Shown one piece after another: positions 11,050-21,416 of a stretch of DNA of 64,000 nt. Numbering within the stretch: position 1 is the first letter of the stretch; every line of letters begins with the position of its first letter. The notes below the pieces were generated by a model. The model did not search any database and had not been told where the DNA came from. It was given only the letters and a program-made list of their open reading frames with translations. Source of the stretch: Collybiopsis luxurians FD-317 M1 (taxonomy: Eukaryota > Basidiomycota > Agaricomycetes > Agaricales > Omphalotaceae); contig KN834802.1 of the NCBI GenBank assembly GCA_000827265.1, positions 119,270 to 183,269 on the forward strand. The letters run 5' to 3'. The translations under genes were made by a program, and so were the position numbers.

Positions 11050-13428
11050 TGGTGTAGAAAATCATTACCAGGTCCATGACTCGCCATGCTTCCATATACT
11101 GTTCCACCGTTCAATGCTGTTCCCATAAGCTCTACAGTGCTCTGGATGCCAAACAGAGAGATCTATCTCTTTTCTAGCACGATGACCCTAGGGAGTATCC
11201 AACCAATATGAAAGGCCAATCTTCTTCCCAGATTACCTTGAAAGAATCCAAACAGTCCGTTGTATGATATAAATGAGAGTTCGACACGAACATTGGCTGA
11301 GTCAACTGGATTTCTTCATCCGTATCAGACTAGGAATCATTATTGGTCCTGGAGAATTGGAAAGTTCGTCATCCAAGCAGCGAAGTTCTGGCCATAGGAA
11401 TTAGTATCAAGTCGGGGCTTTGAGCAAACAAAGGGCTAACCGGTCTCTATTGCCTGCTCGACATCTGGCACAAATTGAAATCTTGGCCAATCTCGGGAGC
11501 GAATGTAATCATCCAATAGAGCTCCATTGGATTTAAAATAATTTCTAATTGCACTCTGGATCGGAGATAGTGGGATCTGGTATGACACGAACTCCAATTT
11601 TAGATCTATCGGTGGGATTCCAAGAAGAGTCATTGTCTCCGGTTGCAATTTGACTTTTCCGATAAGATCAAACGACCAAATGGGTATGATTCAGGTCTGA
11701 TTTGGAAGGATACTTGGCCATGGATCCACGCTTGCTCAACCGGGGGAAGAAGGAGAAAGACTCGAGAGAGAGTCCCATTGTAAAGTATAGATGGTATGCC
11801 TTCATCAGGTGCAGCTGGAACTGTAACTTGATACAACACAAAACAATTAACCCTGTGTAGCTTTCAGATCCTTTGTTATCTCAAAACCTTTGAGGCCGTG
11901 GAGCAACTACTGACCCAAACTATCAGCCTCATCCTCTTCAGTCCTTTGTATCCGATCAACAATATAAGGAGATTGAGCGACCCAGCTTTCTTCGATCTCA
12001 TCGGTGGTGCTAAATTGTAACTAGTTTGCAGACGGGTTATTGAAAGAACCCCCTGATAATTCATATGATACTCTGGAGAAAGTGGATTAAAAATATTTGA
12101 GTTCACCTCGAGTTCCAGTTCCGAAAGAGTATCTTACCTGGACCACCCATTATGAACACTTTGAAGTTCGTCGCAACCCCCCCCCTGCAGTCTCCATTAT
12201 GTGCCAGTTCCTCGACTTAATCTCACATCCACACAAAATGGGAATGTAACCAACAGTTTCCCCAGTTCGGAAATCGACTATTGATCCGAAATGGCAAACT
12301 GAGTGTGGATCAATGGTGGACATCGACAGCATTCAATCCTCGATGATGTGCGTTTCGACTTTATGAGATTGATTCACACTCATTGACCAGGATAAAGTTC
12401 AAAGAAGTTCGCCGACGCGATATCATCATTCTGCGGAGAATATATTTGGGTTTAGAATCTGTTCACAAACACTCAAGTCACTCGATGAATGAAGTTGTTA
12501 CTCTTCGCGAAAATCCCATGGTCAATATCGAAGTAGTTAAACTAGTGTAAAAGAGGCGAGAGGAGAAGTTTATGGTAATCACTTACAATGGGAATAGGGT
12601 CCATGAAGTACGATGATTAGTTCGGCTGCAAGGAAGCTCTTAATATTTCTACCAGCGATGGAGGAGAAACTTGGAACGTTTCGGTCATGTATGGTGAGGT
12701 TCCTACCACTGCTTTCGTTCTTGAAGAAGTCAATTTACCTTGAAACTTGCAGAGAGGCAAATATTTGGTAGCTGTATACTTTCACCCGCTCGTTATCTCC
12801 CTCGTTGATATTTCATTAAGGCGAGTAGCCTGTAATCAGCTATGCAAATCCCTAAATACTCTACCACTTTCAGAATTTATACCAATACTACAAATCTTTT
12901 GGGAAGCACCGAATGTAGTTAGACGTTATCTCATTTGGCGACTTTTAAGTCCAAAAATTACATTTTCCTTATGAGGTGACAGAATCCAACCAGTGGGTTG
13001 ATGAGGCCGCCTTGGATACAGCAAAGCAAGAGTATGACCAATATCTAAATGAAGATCTCATGTTACCATCTAGGACTAAGTGACATCTGGATTGAGCCCT
13101 CAAAGGGCTCTCTTTACCTTGGACCTCCTTGTCCTAATTTTGATGTTTTATCGCTCATTCGCATTTACCGCGGTCCAGACCCTCGGGTTTTTATTCAGTA
13201 GAAGCTGTCGAAGAGTATTTCATACATGCTGTTCAAAACGATGTCGACAATTTCTTGAAATTGCCCGTTAACGTGTACAGCTTTTTGTCTTTTTCTGATC
13301 AGTTCATTTTCCAACTCGTGCCCAAAGTCTCCGCGATGTTTGCGATGAGTGTGAATGATCGTTCGATTACCATGTACGACGGTTAGATCGGAGTGAGATA
13401 TAGAGGCGTTTTGAGAATGATTCAACAT
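11050..13428 (-). pseudogene. S1: S-family pseudogene with an internal inversion
   Basis: The N-terminal piece is on the minus strand at 13428-~13285 (MLNHSQNASISHSDLTVVHG, then RKRQKAV). The C-terminal exons are also on the minus strand, from 12330 down to ~11050 (GSIVDFRTGETVGYIP, LPPVEQAW, LLGIPPIDL, and the terminal-exon block at 11050-11330). The middle of the protein is absent from the minus strand but present on the plus strand at ~12343-13285 (see separate entry). Several stops and frameshifts confirm it is not translated. It is the most diverged S copy and ends the array on its left side. Confidence 0.8.
12343..13285 (+). other. Inverted middle segment of S1
   Basis: On the plus strand this segment reads, in order, ILDDVR, KFKEVRRRDIIILRRI, NIEVVKL, KFMVITYNGN, LYTFTRSLSPSLIFH, WIEPSKGSLYLGPP and VQNDVDNFLKLP. 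These are consecutive blocks of an S protein, running from just after RKRQKAV to just before the CHFGSIVD block. Those two blocks are exactly where the minus-strand copy breaks off and resumes. The simplest reading is a single ~0.94 kb inversion inside the gene. Confidence 0.8.
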
Positions 13429-14190
13429 TGGAGGGTTTTCGAGGAAGAAAGCAAGTTGTGCGTTGGGTGATAAAAGGAAGAAAGCGGGATGGCGGTTCGT
13501 GTAGAAAAGAGCTGAGAAGGCTGTGCAGAGGCGTGGCGCAACATCAATTCATCGCACAGCTTGTCTAAAAAGAAATAGATTCTCATGGGCCTGCCACAAG
13601 AGTAAATTCAATTGTTCTGGCGTTTATTCAACAACAGATTAAATTCTGTTCGGAGGGAATCTCCGTGGATTACTGACTTATCATCTCTGAATAGTAACGG
13701 CCTCGAGTCAAAGCTCTAAGCCGCAGAATCCACGCAACACCGTACAATGTTTTATGTGGATCCCCTTCCGAAATTTCCAACGGCGTCTTTACCTGTATAA
13801 AGTATTCGGAGACATCACTGCGTAAAGTAATACTTTCGGTCGACGCTTGGGGCTCTATACCTCTTCAATATACAAAGCAGACTTTGCAAACGTGCGCGTG
13901 CGTGCGGCAACTCAAACTCGGATTAAGGTCATTAACCTAAATTTTTAGCGGCTAAAAATGGACGTACATATATTGGATATGTATGATGTCACTTATCAAA
14001 GTTTTCGCAGCTTACCAACTTGCGACATTGGTCATTTGATCAGCAGACTACTAAATACGGATAAATGCAATAGCGAACACGGTATGCAATTTGGTGAAGG
14101 TTGAATCTCCACGAAACGTATAAATACGGTCGGTCTGACAGCATTACGAAGGACATATACCTTCTTTTCTTTCACATCGCTTTCCTCTTG
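13429..14190. other. Intergenic, upstream of the P450
   Basis: No ORF or repeat was recognised. It should hold the P450 promoter; a TATAAATAC-like stretch (ACGTATAAATACGG) lies at about 14116-14130, roughly 70 bases before the chosen start. Confidence 0.4.
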
Positions 14191-16326
14191 ATGGATGGTA
14201 ATATTGCAATCGTTCTGACTCTCGGGGTCGTTATTTTCTCTGTGGGGTTCTGGCAGGCAATAAAGATGGATTCAGCTCATTCCGGACCTGCGCTTCCTCC
14301 GGGGCCCAGGGCGCTGCCAATTATTGGGAACATTCTTGATTTACCGCGTTCTCAACCCTGGATTACGTTCAAAAAATGGAGTGATACTTATGGTTCCGAT
14401 TTATTTTGATTCTCGTAATTTCACTCTCAAATAGTACTGCGTAGGTGGTATTGTGCATGTTAATGCAATTGGGCAACACATGATCATACTTAATGATCCT
14501 CAGCTTGCGATTGATATACTCGACAAAAAAAGTCGGATATATAGTGATCGTCCAAAGCTAACAATGGCTAGTTTGGTCGGTTGGGATAAAGGGCCAGCTC
14601 TTATACCCCCAGGTAGTAGATGGAGCGAATATCGTCGGCTATTTGTCCAATATTTGGGAACTCGAAGTCGGGTTGCTGAATTTCACAATATCCTTCAAGA
14701 GGGTGTTGAAGAATTTCTGAATCAAATGTTTAAAGAGCCTGAACAGTGGGTTGCGCATACTCGCCGGTGAGTATTGAATACATATTATTTAGGCTGCTTC
14801 AGTATATTTTGCATGGTCTCCGTTTTGAATATCTTGCTAATGAGTCATCTAACTACTCGTTTCAGATATGCGGGTAAGATTGTCCTTGTAATGGCTTACG
14901 GCTATAGACCTGCGCAGCATAACGATCCCTTGATAAAACTTGTGGATGACGCTATGGACCAATTTTCCGAAATTACTGTCCCTGGTGCTTTTCTTGTGGA
15001 TATTTTCCCAGTCTGTAAGCCATCGGACATTTTGGAGTGTATGATAACAAGAATTTTCACACAGTGCAGTATATCCCCGCTTGGCTTCCCGGTGCTGGAT
15101 GGAAAAGGAAGGCAATGAGTTACAGGCAAACTCTTCACAACATGCTCAATGTCCCTTATGAATGGACTAAAAATGAGATGGTTCGTAAAACTTGTTCTCA
15201 ATCACTCTGTGAAGACTAAAATGGCAATAGAAATCAGGAACAGCCTTCCCATCATTCCTAGCCAGTGAACTTGAGAATCAGCATCTGAGTGTGGAGGGGG
15301 AAGATATAATCAAATGGGCAGCAGCTGGTATTTATAGTGGTATGCTAGTTCAATTCTTCAATATGTCCATGGAATCTAGATCAAATTATGTTTATTCCAT
15401 GTAGGCGGCGCGGATACGGTTTAAGTCGCTCCTTTCATCTGCTGATATTCACTTTCACCGACATTGAATGCCTAGGTTGTGGCTGGAATTGAGTCATTTT
15501 TCTTGGCCATGACATTTCACAGGATTGAGCAGCAAAAGGCGCAGCAGGAAATCGACTCGGTAATTGGTGCCAACCGTCTTCTTACTTTACAAGATCGGAA
15601 ACGGTTACCCTATGTTGAGGCTCTGCTCACAGAGGTCCTGCGGGTCTATACTTCTATTCCGATCGGTAAACAATCCAATCTCTTATTGTTCCAGCATATG
15701 GGTCTAAATCACCTTGAGTGCAGGGCTTCCACATGCATCACGCGAGGATGATGTTCATGATGGTCATTTTATTCCCAAAGGATCAATTATATTTACTAAT
15801 AATCGGTAAACTAAGATGGGCAATCTCATTTCGGTTTTAATTTTGGTTCCCATTATAGCAAATTTCTCAATGATCCACAGATGTATCCAAATCCAGAAGC
15901 TTTTGTACCTGAAAGGTTTATGGAACCCCAGAATCACTCCAAACCAACCCATCCAAAGGAGTATTTATTTGGTTTTGGTCGCCGGTGAGTAAACAATATT
16001 AATCTACGAAATTTACAAGCAAAAAAATACTCAAAAATAATCTGAAAAAAATTAGAACTTGTCCTGGTTAGAGATTATTTATCTAATTGATTCACTGATC
16101 TTTAAAATGGAACGGCTGCAGGCATTCATCTTGCCGATGCATCTACTTGGCTTTTATGTGCAAATGTACTTGCTGCATTTGATATATCGGCACCGGTCAA
16201 GGATGGCGAGGTATTAATGCCCACCGGAAAGTATATGGATGGGATAATCAGGTGAGACTTTGCTCTTATAGAAATTATTCCTGGATATTCAGAGCAATCT
16301 CTCTAAGTCACCCAGAACCTTTTGAG
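14191..16326 (+). CDS. Cytochrome P450 monooxygenase, twelve exons
   Basis: Exons: 14191-14392, 14445-14766, 14866-15014, 15065-15180, 15231-15339, 15405-15418, 15476-15665, 15724-15805, 15859-15984, 16056-16066, 16122-16251, 16308-16326. They join in one frame of 489 aa. The order is microsomal: N-terminal membrane anchor (residues ~4-20), proline hinge (PALPPGPRALPIIG), C-helix region (WSEYRRLF), I-helix (GGADT), K-helix ExxR (EVLR), PERF, haem loop FGFGRRTCPG with the ligand cysteine, and GIHLADAS. Such enzymes oxidise lipophilic substrates at the ER with a P450 reductase. Two exons are tiny (14 and 11 nt); the 11-nt one carries the haem cysteine. Two donors begin GTTC. After SHPEPF, an extra T at 16321-16324 gives an immediate TGA; one base less would continue into ECSIKPHS, the usual P450 end. 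The substrate cannot be told. Confidence 0.88.
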
Positions 16327-17039
16327 TGTTCTATAAAACCTCATTCTCATACAGCAGTAGAGCTTCTGAAAGGGCCTTGAAAGGGCATTTAGGAGGATAT
16401 AAATTACTACTTATGTCCATTAATTTGCTCAATCCTAACTATGGCTCTCTTTTTCAGATGAGTGTTAAAAAAAATAAGCACCACCTGAATGTTAGTGATG
16501 TGCTGCCTGAGACCCTCGATGAAAAGTTTAAACTCCCTTCAGGAAAGAAAGGATATAAGTGAAGGTGGAGAAAAAGGAGGAAAGAATGAAACCAACCCAG
16601 TTATACAAGCTGGGAGTGCTGCTAAGTTGCTGCTGAGCCCCAGTTCCAGTTCAGATGCCAGCCTCATACTGGATCCGTATGCACCGGACGTTGATATAGA
16701 CTTCAACGTTAATACAGATGGACGGTGGCTCCCTGTACACATTGCTCTATGTTCCGCCAACTCCGTCAACAGAAATAGCGAACTGTGTGGTCCAGCATTA
16801 GACACCTGAGTCCACTCCCCGTCCTATTGATCATACATGACTCGGGCTCAAAATCTAGCTCTGCATAGATCGAGATTATTACTAGTAGGCTTAGGCTTAT
16901 GCATTGTCCACCCCTTATCCTCAACATCCTACATCATACAGAGTAATTGAGGAAGGATAGAAACAGGAAGTACAGTAAAGTTAATGGGTACTATTATTAG
17001 AGTCGTCCTCCTGAGAACCAAGTTCTAGAGAGGTATGAT
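16327..17039. other. Former P450 tail and unassigned sequence
   Basis: 16327-16381 encodes the displaced P450 C-terminus in the +1 frame. An ORF at 16489-16809 (106 codons) has no recognisable domain and may be chance. Nothing else is supported. Confidence 0.45.
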
Positions 17040-18422
17040 ATCAGGTTAAGCAGAGCATAAACTGATGAAAGGGTCTTACCCTGCTCAACCTCCCACTTAT
17101 ATCCGGGCACAAAACAAAATATTGGCCAACTTTGGTGAAGTGGGCAGAGCCCACCTCGAGTGAGCTATATATGGACGGACATAGCTGCATACTGCTGAGG
17201 AACTAGTGACATGTGTGACAGACAATATAGCTACGGCATCCCAGCCCGAACCCTCTACTCCTTTGGAGCGAACATAGTCATCTGTTTTAGGATCATAGTC
17301 TTGGAACTGATGACAGGTTCTATAGGGCTAAACAGTAAACTTTTTGATAACATCACTGGACAGCTTTAAAAATTTGTCAATGTTTTCTTCAATGGCATAT
17401 TGACAATATTGTTGAATTGCCTCTTGGGACTCATGGAATTGAATTAAGGGAGGAATGGAATTTGGCAAGGTATCAAGGGTCATCCAGGAAATTTGATGAC
17501 CTCAAAACTGGCCTATAAAAGAAACCATCTTGACAAATACAAGATGGAGGTCCCCAACAGAAAGTGCCACTTGAGCAGTCAATCCAAGTCTCCTCTGAGT
17601 CCAGAGACAGGGAGTTCAGATCTCTGTTGAGGTCTTCTTGGGTATACTTCTGCTTTGCTATCATCATTGCATCAGCACCCACATCCTCATTTGTGTCACC
17701 CCCTGGGAAAGGTTTTGGTAATTGTACACTGACAATCGCCAGAGTAAATAGCTTTGGACTATATCTGCAGACTTTATTACTACAAGATGGAAGGGTACCG
17801 ATTCTGTAGCTCACCCAAATTTCAAGGTTCATCACTACCTCGATGTGGCATTTCACTTAAAAAAAGTACTTGCCTCGGTAAGATATGAATTTTCTAATGC
17901 CAGGAGGAGAAATCGAAGATAGAGGCCTCACCGGACATGGGCAAAACTTTCCAAGTCACTCACCATCTCTAAGAAAGATGGGCACCATCCTCCTCATATG
18001 TAATTGCCATAAATTTCTTCTGTCGCTTCTTTGACGCAAGCCTTACGATTTCAATCCTGACCGATGAATTTGTCGCCCCGGGTTCCCGACAAGCAGTAAT
18101 ACGATTTGTCTTAGATGTTAAAGGTTTGCCGAGAGAATCTAGGCGTGAAGATATCCACTAATATGATAATATCACCCCGAGTAACTTCCTTAAACTGTAC
18201 ATGATTTGTTGCAGTCCTCAGTTAGCGAAAACAGTAACTGCACACGCACATCATCGATGTACGAACGTTCACGACGTCTTTTCTGCGGAGATTCTCGTCT
18301 ATCCCGTCTTTATAGCCATGACGAGATTTGTGATACCCTTAGACTTGGAAAATGGTTTGATTACCGTAAATCACCTTGAAATTGGAGGGAGATATAGTAA
18401 AGTTTCGAGCCTGATGAAACAT
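17040..18422 (-). pseudogene. S2: internally deleted S-family pseudogene
   Basis: The start is MFHQARNFTISPSNF at 18422. Shortly after (GNQTI..QV) comes an in-frame TAA, although the downstream sequence still matches the family (KSRHGYKDGIDE). The WIDPSNGTFCWGPP-type exon is recognisable near 17850-17560. From about 17305 the gene jumps to the exon that encodes DPKTNDYV (17290-17262), omitting the VVGQMP and FDPLGK blocks present in S4. About 115 bases of unrelated sequence (17146-17261) interrupt that exon. It belongs to the duplicated block shared with S5. Confidence 0.75.
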
Positions 18423-19903
18423 TGGCTGCAGGTCAGAGGTATATTTTCGCAACAGCTTAAACTGCGAGGGGCGAGATGGTGGCTCAAATGAAAGACAAAA
18501 GCTGTTCAGCATGTGACAGCTATTATAATGATTATCTAACACATGTAAAATTAGCCAGACTATGCGACGGCAGAGTTCAAGGTTTGAGGGAGGAGGACGG
18601 TAAGATAGGCCAGAGGTGCCTGGTAGGCGCAAGGCCGAAGATGCCGATAAAGCTGTATACAGTGTGACTACAACTAGATAGCATGTGACAACATGAAGGC
18701 AGGCACGGTTTGGACCCTACTCCAACGGGACTCGAGAATATCACGGTGCGCGTACGCTTTTGGGCGTTGCGATATACCACTACAAGTACATTTCACAAAA
18801 GTGGGGGTGTGGTTGTTCAAATCCGCAACGTGTACTGCACTCGAGGCACCGGCTTACATATTTAGGCGAGCAGCACCGCTTCGGAGAGCTATAGATTCAT
18901 TGAATATGTGGAATGCTACCTTTCACGCTGTGAGAGAAGACGCAGACAATGATTCTTAGGTTGAGTTTTTTCGAGTCATTTCGTGCACGTTGTGAGTATG
19001 TTTACCCTTTTAGGCAAGCGATCGCTCTCTCACCTTGTGAACAAAACGAATCCCAGAGTTTGAAAGACTGGGCGTGAACGTTGGAGATAATGGTTTCAAC
19101 GTGACACCGGTGGCAGACGCTATCAATCTTTCAGACATCTAGTGAGATATCGTATAACAAAAATGATTTGATGCCCAGCAACGACCTGTCGACTATCTAC
19201 ATCAATGTAGATCATTAGTTGTCAGCGAGAAGGAATGATCTCGAGTCGTGCGGGGTCGTGTTCGACGACCTAGAATAGCTGGACTTCGGCCCGGCGACCG
19301 GAGCGCCCGAGGATCAAGACTGAGTGAGATTCAACCTTTTTCCTTCCCCTCTTCCGTGTCGTGTACGGAGACGACAGAGCGTTTTTGATGCAGGGCAATG
19401 ACGAGCGGGCCCAGGAGCTTTTCTGTTCTATACAATGCTGTATCATAGCGGATAATTGCATTTCAAGCACCAACAAAACACAAAAGCATGTTATATGATT
19501 CGGTTTTCTCGACATTCTCTCCATCTTTTTCGGTTCATTCTGCAAAATATAGCTTCGACTTCTCTAATGTGTTCTTTCAGCTCCCTCCTTCTTCCATTCT
19601 ATTTAGTGTCCTTTTGTTCTTTGCACCATCTACGAAAACGAATAGCCAAGGGAAGCAAAAAGAATTGCCCGTCATTACGTGTGGCAAGGATTACTTAACG
19701 GACTAAGGTGAGCTCGTCCTGTTCAACTTTCTCTGATACAATTTCTAGTGCCCAGCCGACATCACTTGCGATCTTTCAACCGAGTTTGATATTTCAATCA
19801 AGTACTGATCATCCAACTGCCATTTCTTCGCGTTTCGCTTTTATGTTTAGATTCTCATCACATCACCGAGATCTTTTGACGCTCCAAACAGACAACGTCT
19901 GGA
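18423..19903. promoter_or_regulatory. Shared S2/T2 divergent intergenic region
   Basis: This ~1.5 kb lies between the divergent starts of S2 and T2. Its T-proximal part has a block found before T2, T3, T4 and T5: a CTTCGGCC-type G/C motif, a pyrimidine run (AACCTTTTTCC) and GTGTCGTGTACGG, then TTCTCGACACTCTC-like sequence and the leader intron at 19708-19850. Conservation across diverged copies suggests the T promoter and 5' UTR. Short ORFs here are conserved only between the near-identical block copies, so they are not evidence of coding. Confidence 0.6.
19708..19850 (+). other. 5'-leader intron of T2
   Basis: Donor GTGAGC at 19708 and acceptor TTTAG ending at 19850. The same donor and acceptor sit in front of T3 (26541-26620), T4 (34622-34695) and T5 (46245-46387). 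The intron lies upstream of the start codon, so it is probably a 5'-UTR intron kept through duplication. Splicing is inferred from the conserved sites. Confidence 0.6.
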
Positions 19904-21049
19904 ATGGGTGCGGATCCACCTTATCCTTTTACCGTCTCTTCGTCGATATCCATGTCTCTGCCAACAATTCTTTCTTTTCCGCCAGATGCACCAAGTAATT
20001 TGGGACCCCCGGGTAACAACACCGCGCCTGCAGCCGTAGGCGAATCCACTAGTACGACTGCCACACCCACTACCACCTCTACCCCCTCAACTCCCCCATC
20101 TCTGTCTTCTCCCTCTTTCCCTAACCCGGCTACTTTTCTCACTGGCTCGACTACCTCCCCCACGTCCACATCATTCCAATCCAATGCATCCCCTACCGGC
20201 AGCTCGAGCTCGTCAGGCTCGTCTGCTTCCAGTTCCACGGGTGCGAGTTTGAGTAGTGTTATTTCCAATTCGGCAAGCACCACGTCAACACTGAGCAGCA
20301 CCCTCACAGCCCCACTCACCACCTCCGTCCCGACCACCATCTTGACCACCAATGCCGACGGCCTAAGCATCGCCACTGTCATCACCACCGAATCTGTCCT
20401 ATCAGCCGGATCCGTCATCACCTCTGTTGCCTCCACCCCCAACAACAGCAACGGTCTCAACTCATCCGGTTCGAGCTCGACATCAAACACAGGCAAGATC
20501 GTCGGCGGTGTGTTGGGCGGGGTGGGAGGTTTGGCGATCATTCTTGCTGTGTTGTTTTTTGTGTTCAGGAGGCAGACGAGGAGGAGAGAGCTTAAGGAGG
20601 CGTTTGATGGGAATTTCGATCCCGATAGGATTGTCCGCGCTGGCGGTGTGGGCGGTGGAGTAAGGGATAGCTTCACGGATACGGTTGAAACAGGCGGATA
20701 TGGATACACGTATGCAGGAGGGGAGAAAGCAAAGATGAAGATCCCGATGAAGAGTGCTAGTCGAGCATTAGAGAAGGAGATGGTGGCGGGTGTGGGTGTG
20801 GGTGCGGGTGAGGGTACGTTGGCGGATCTTCCGGTAGATGAGCAGGGGGGTTTGGATACTTTTGAGGGAGGAAGAGTTGGATATGGATACGGACATAGCT
20901 ATGCACTTGGGAGTGGACCGGGCCCGGGGATGCATTCGAATGCGACCTCGAGAATTAATTTATTGGATGAGGGAAGGATGAACAATGAGCCTGAGTTCGA
21001 GCGGGAGCGTTCGAATCCGAGTCTCGGTTTCATCCCATTTAAAACGTAG
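19904..21049 (+). CDS. T2: Ser/Thr-rich single-pass membrane protein
   Basis: The product is 381 aa. An ectodomain of ~200 residues is dominated by Ser, Thr and Pro. The block TTILTTNADG (residue ~147) through TTESVLSAGSVITS is well conserved among T copies. A transmembrane helix follows at residues ~205-230 (IVGGVLGGVGGLAIILAVLF), then RRQTRRRELKEAFDGNFDPDR and a Gly/Tyr-rich tail (GGYGYTYAGGEK, VGYGYGHSY, SRINLLDEG). The start is uncertain: ATG 19904 lies four codons after the position where T4 has its ATG, while an ATG at 19952 matches the T5 start. The region between resembles a weak signal peptide. Divergent from S2. The architecture is like Mid2/Wsc-type surface sensors, but no sequence similarity to those is claimed. 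Confidence 0.75.
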   Translation: MGADPPYPFTVSSSISMSLPTILSFPPDAPSNLGPPGNNTAPAAVGESTSTTATPTTTSTPSTPPSLSSPSFPNPATFLTGSTTSPTSTSFQSNASPTGSSSSSGSSASSSTGASLSSVISNSASTTSTLSSTLTAPLTTSVPTTILTTNADGLSIATVITTESVLSAGSVITSVASTPNNSNGLNSSGSSSTSNTGKIVGGVLGGVGGLAIILAVLFFVFRRQTRRRELKEAFDGNFDPDRIVRAGGVGGGVRDSFTDTVETGGYGYTYAGGEKAKMKIPMKSASRALEKEMVAGVGVGAGEGTLADLPVDEQGGLDTFEGGRVGYGYGHSYALGSGPGPGMHSNATSRINLLDEGRMNNEPEFERERSNPSLGFIPFKT

Positions 21050-21416
21050 GAATACCGAAGGTGCGGGTGCAGGTTCGAGTGGGAGGACGTTGCCAGATAT
21101 TCCTGTGGATGAGCAAGGGAGCTTGGATATTGAGGGGGGATATGGATATGGACAAGGACATGGGTACGGACGCAGACCGGAGATGCCGCAGCTCGTGCAT
21201 TTAAACGCGATTTCGACAATTCAGTTACTGCATGAGGAGGGGATGGACGATGAGACTGAGCTCGAGTGGGTGCTGGAGCCTTCGAATCCGTGTCTCAGTC
21301 TATACTGTTTGATACGTGATCGCCTTGACTCCATATCTCTTTATCACCTGACCCAGACTTGTACACATGTAAATAGTCAAAAAGGATTGAACATATTGAT
21401 CGCCCGACCGCTCTGA
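21050..21416 (+). pseudogene. Extra T-family 3' tail after T2
   Basis: Directly after the T2 stop, a second copy of the tail begins (GAGAGSSGRTLPDIPVDEQG, then EGGYGYGQGHGYG, STIQLLHEEGMDDE) and runs to TGA at 21416. It is closer to the T3 tail than to T2's own. It has no promoter or membrane segment. It is best explained as the leftover of unequal recombination between neighbouring T genes. The same arrangement follows T5. Confidence 0.75.

Noticed and set aside
18476..19700. Short ORFs (63-97 codons) in the S2/T2 intergenic region that recur in the S5/T5 region
   Set aside because: The two regions are near-identical duplicates, so recurrence is not evidence of selection; frames are not kept in the S3/T3 or S4/T4 regions.
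19921..20709. 262-codon minus-strand ORF antisense to T2, repeated antisense to T5 and in shorter form to T0 and T3
   Set aside because: Antisense of a Ser/Thr/Pro-rich coding region has few stops; composition (Val, Glu, Asp rich) is that of a shadow frame. Conservation follows the sense gene.
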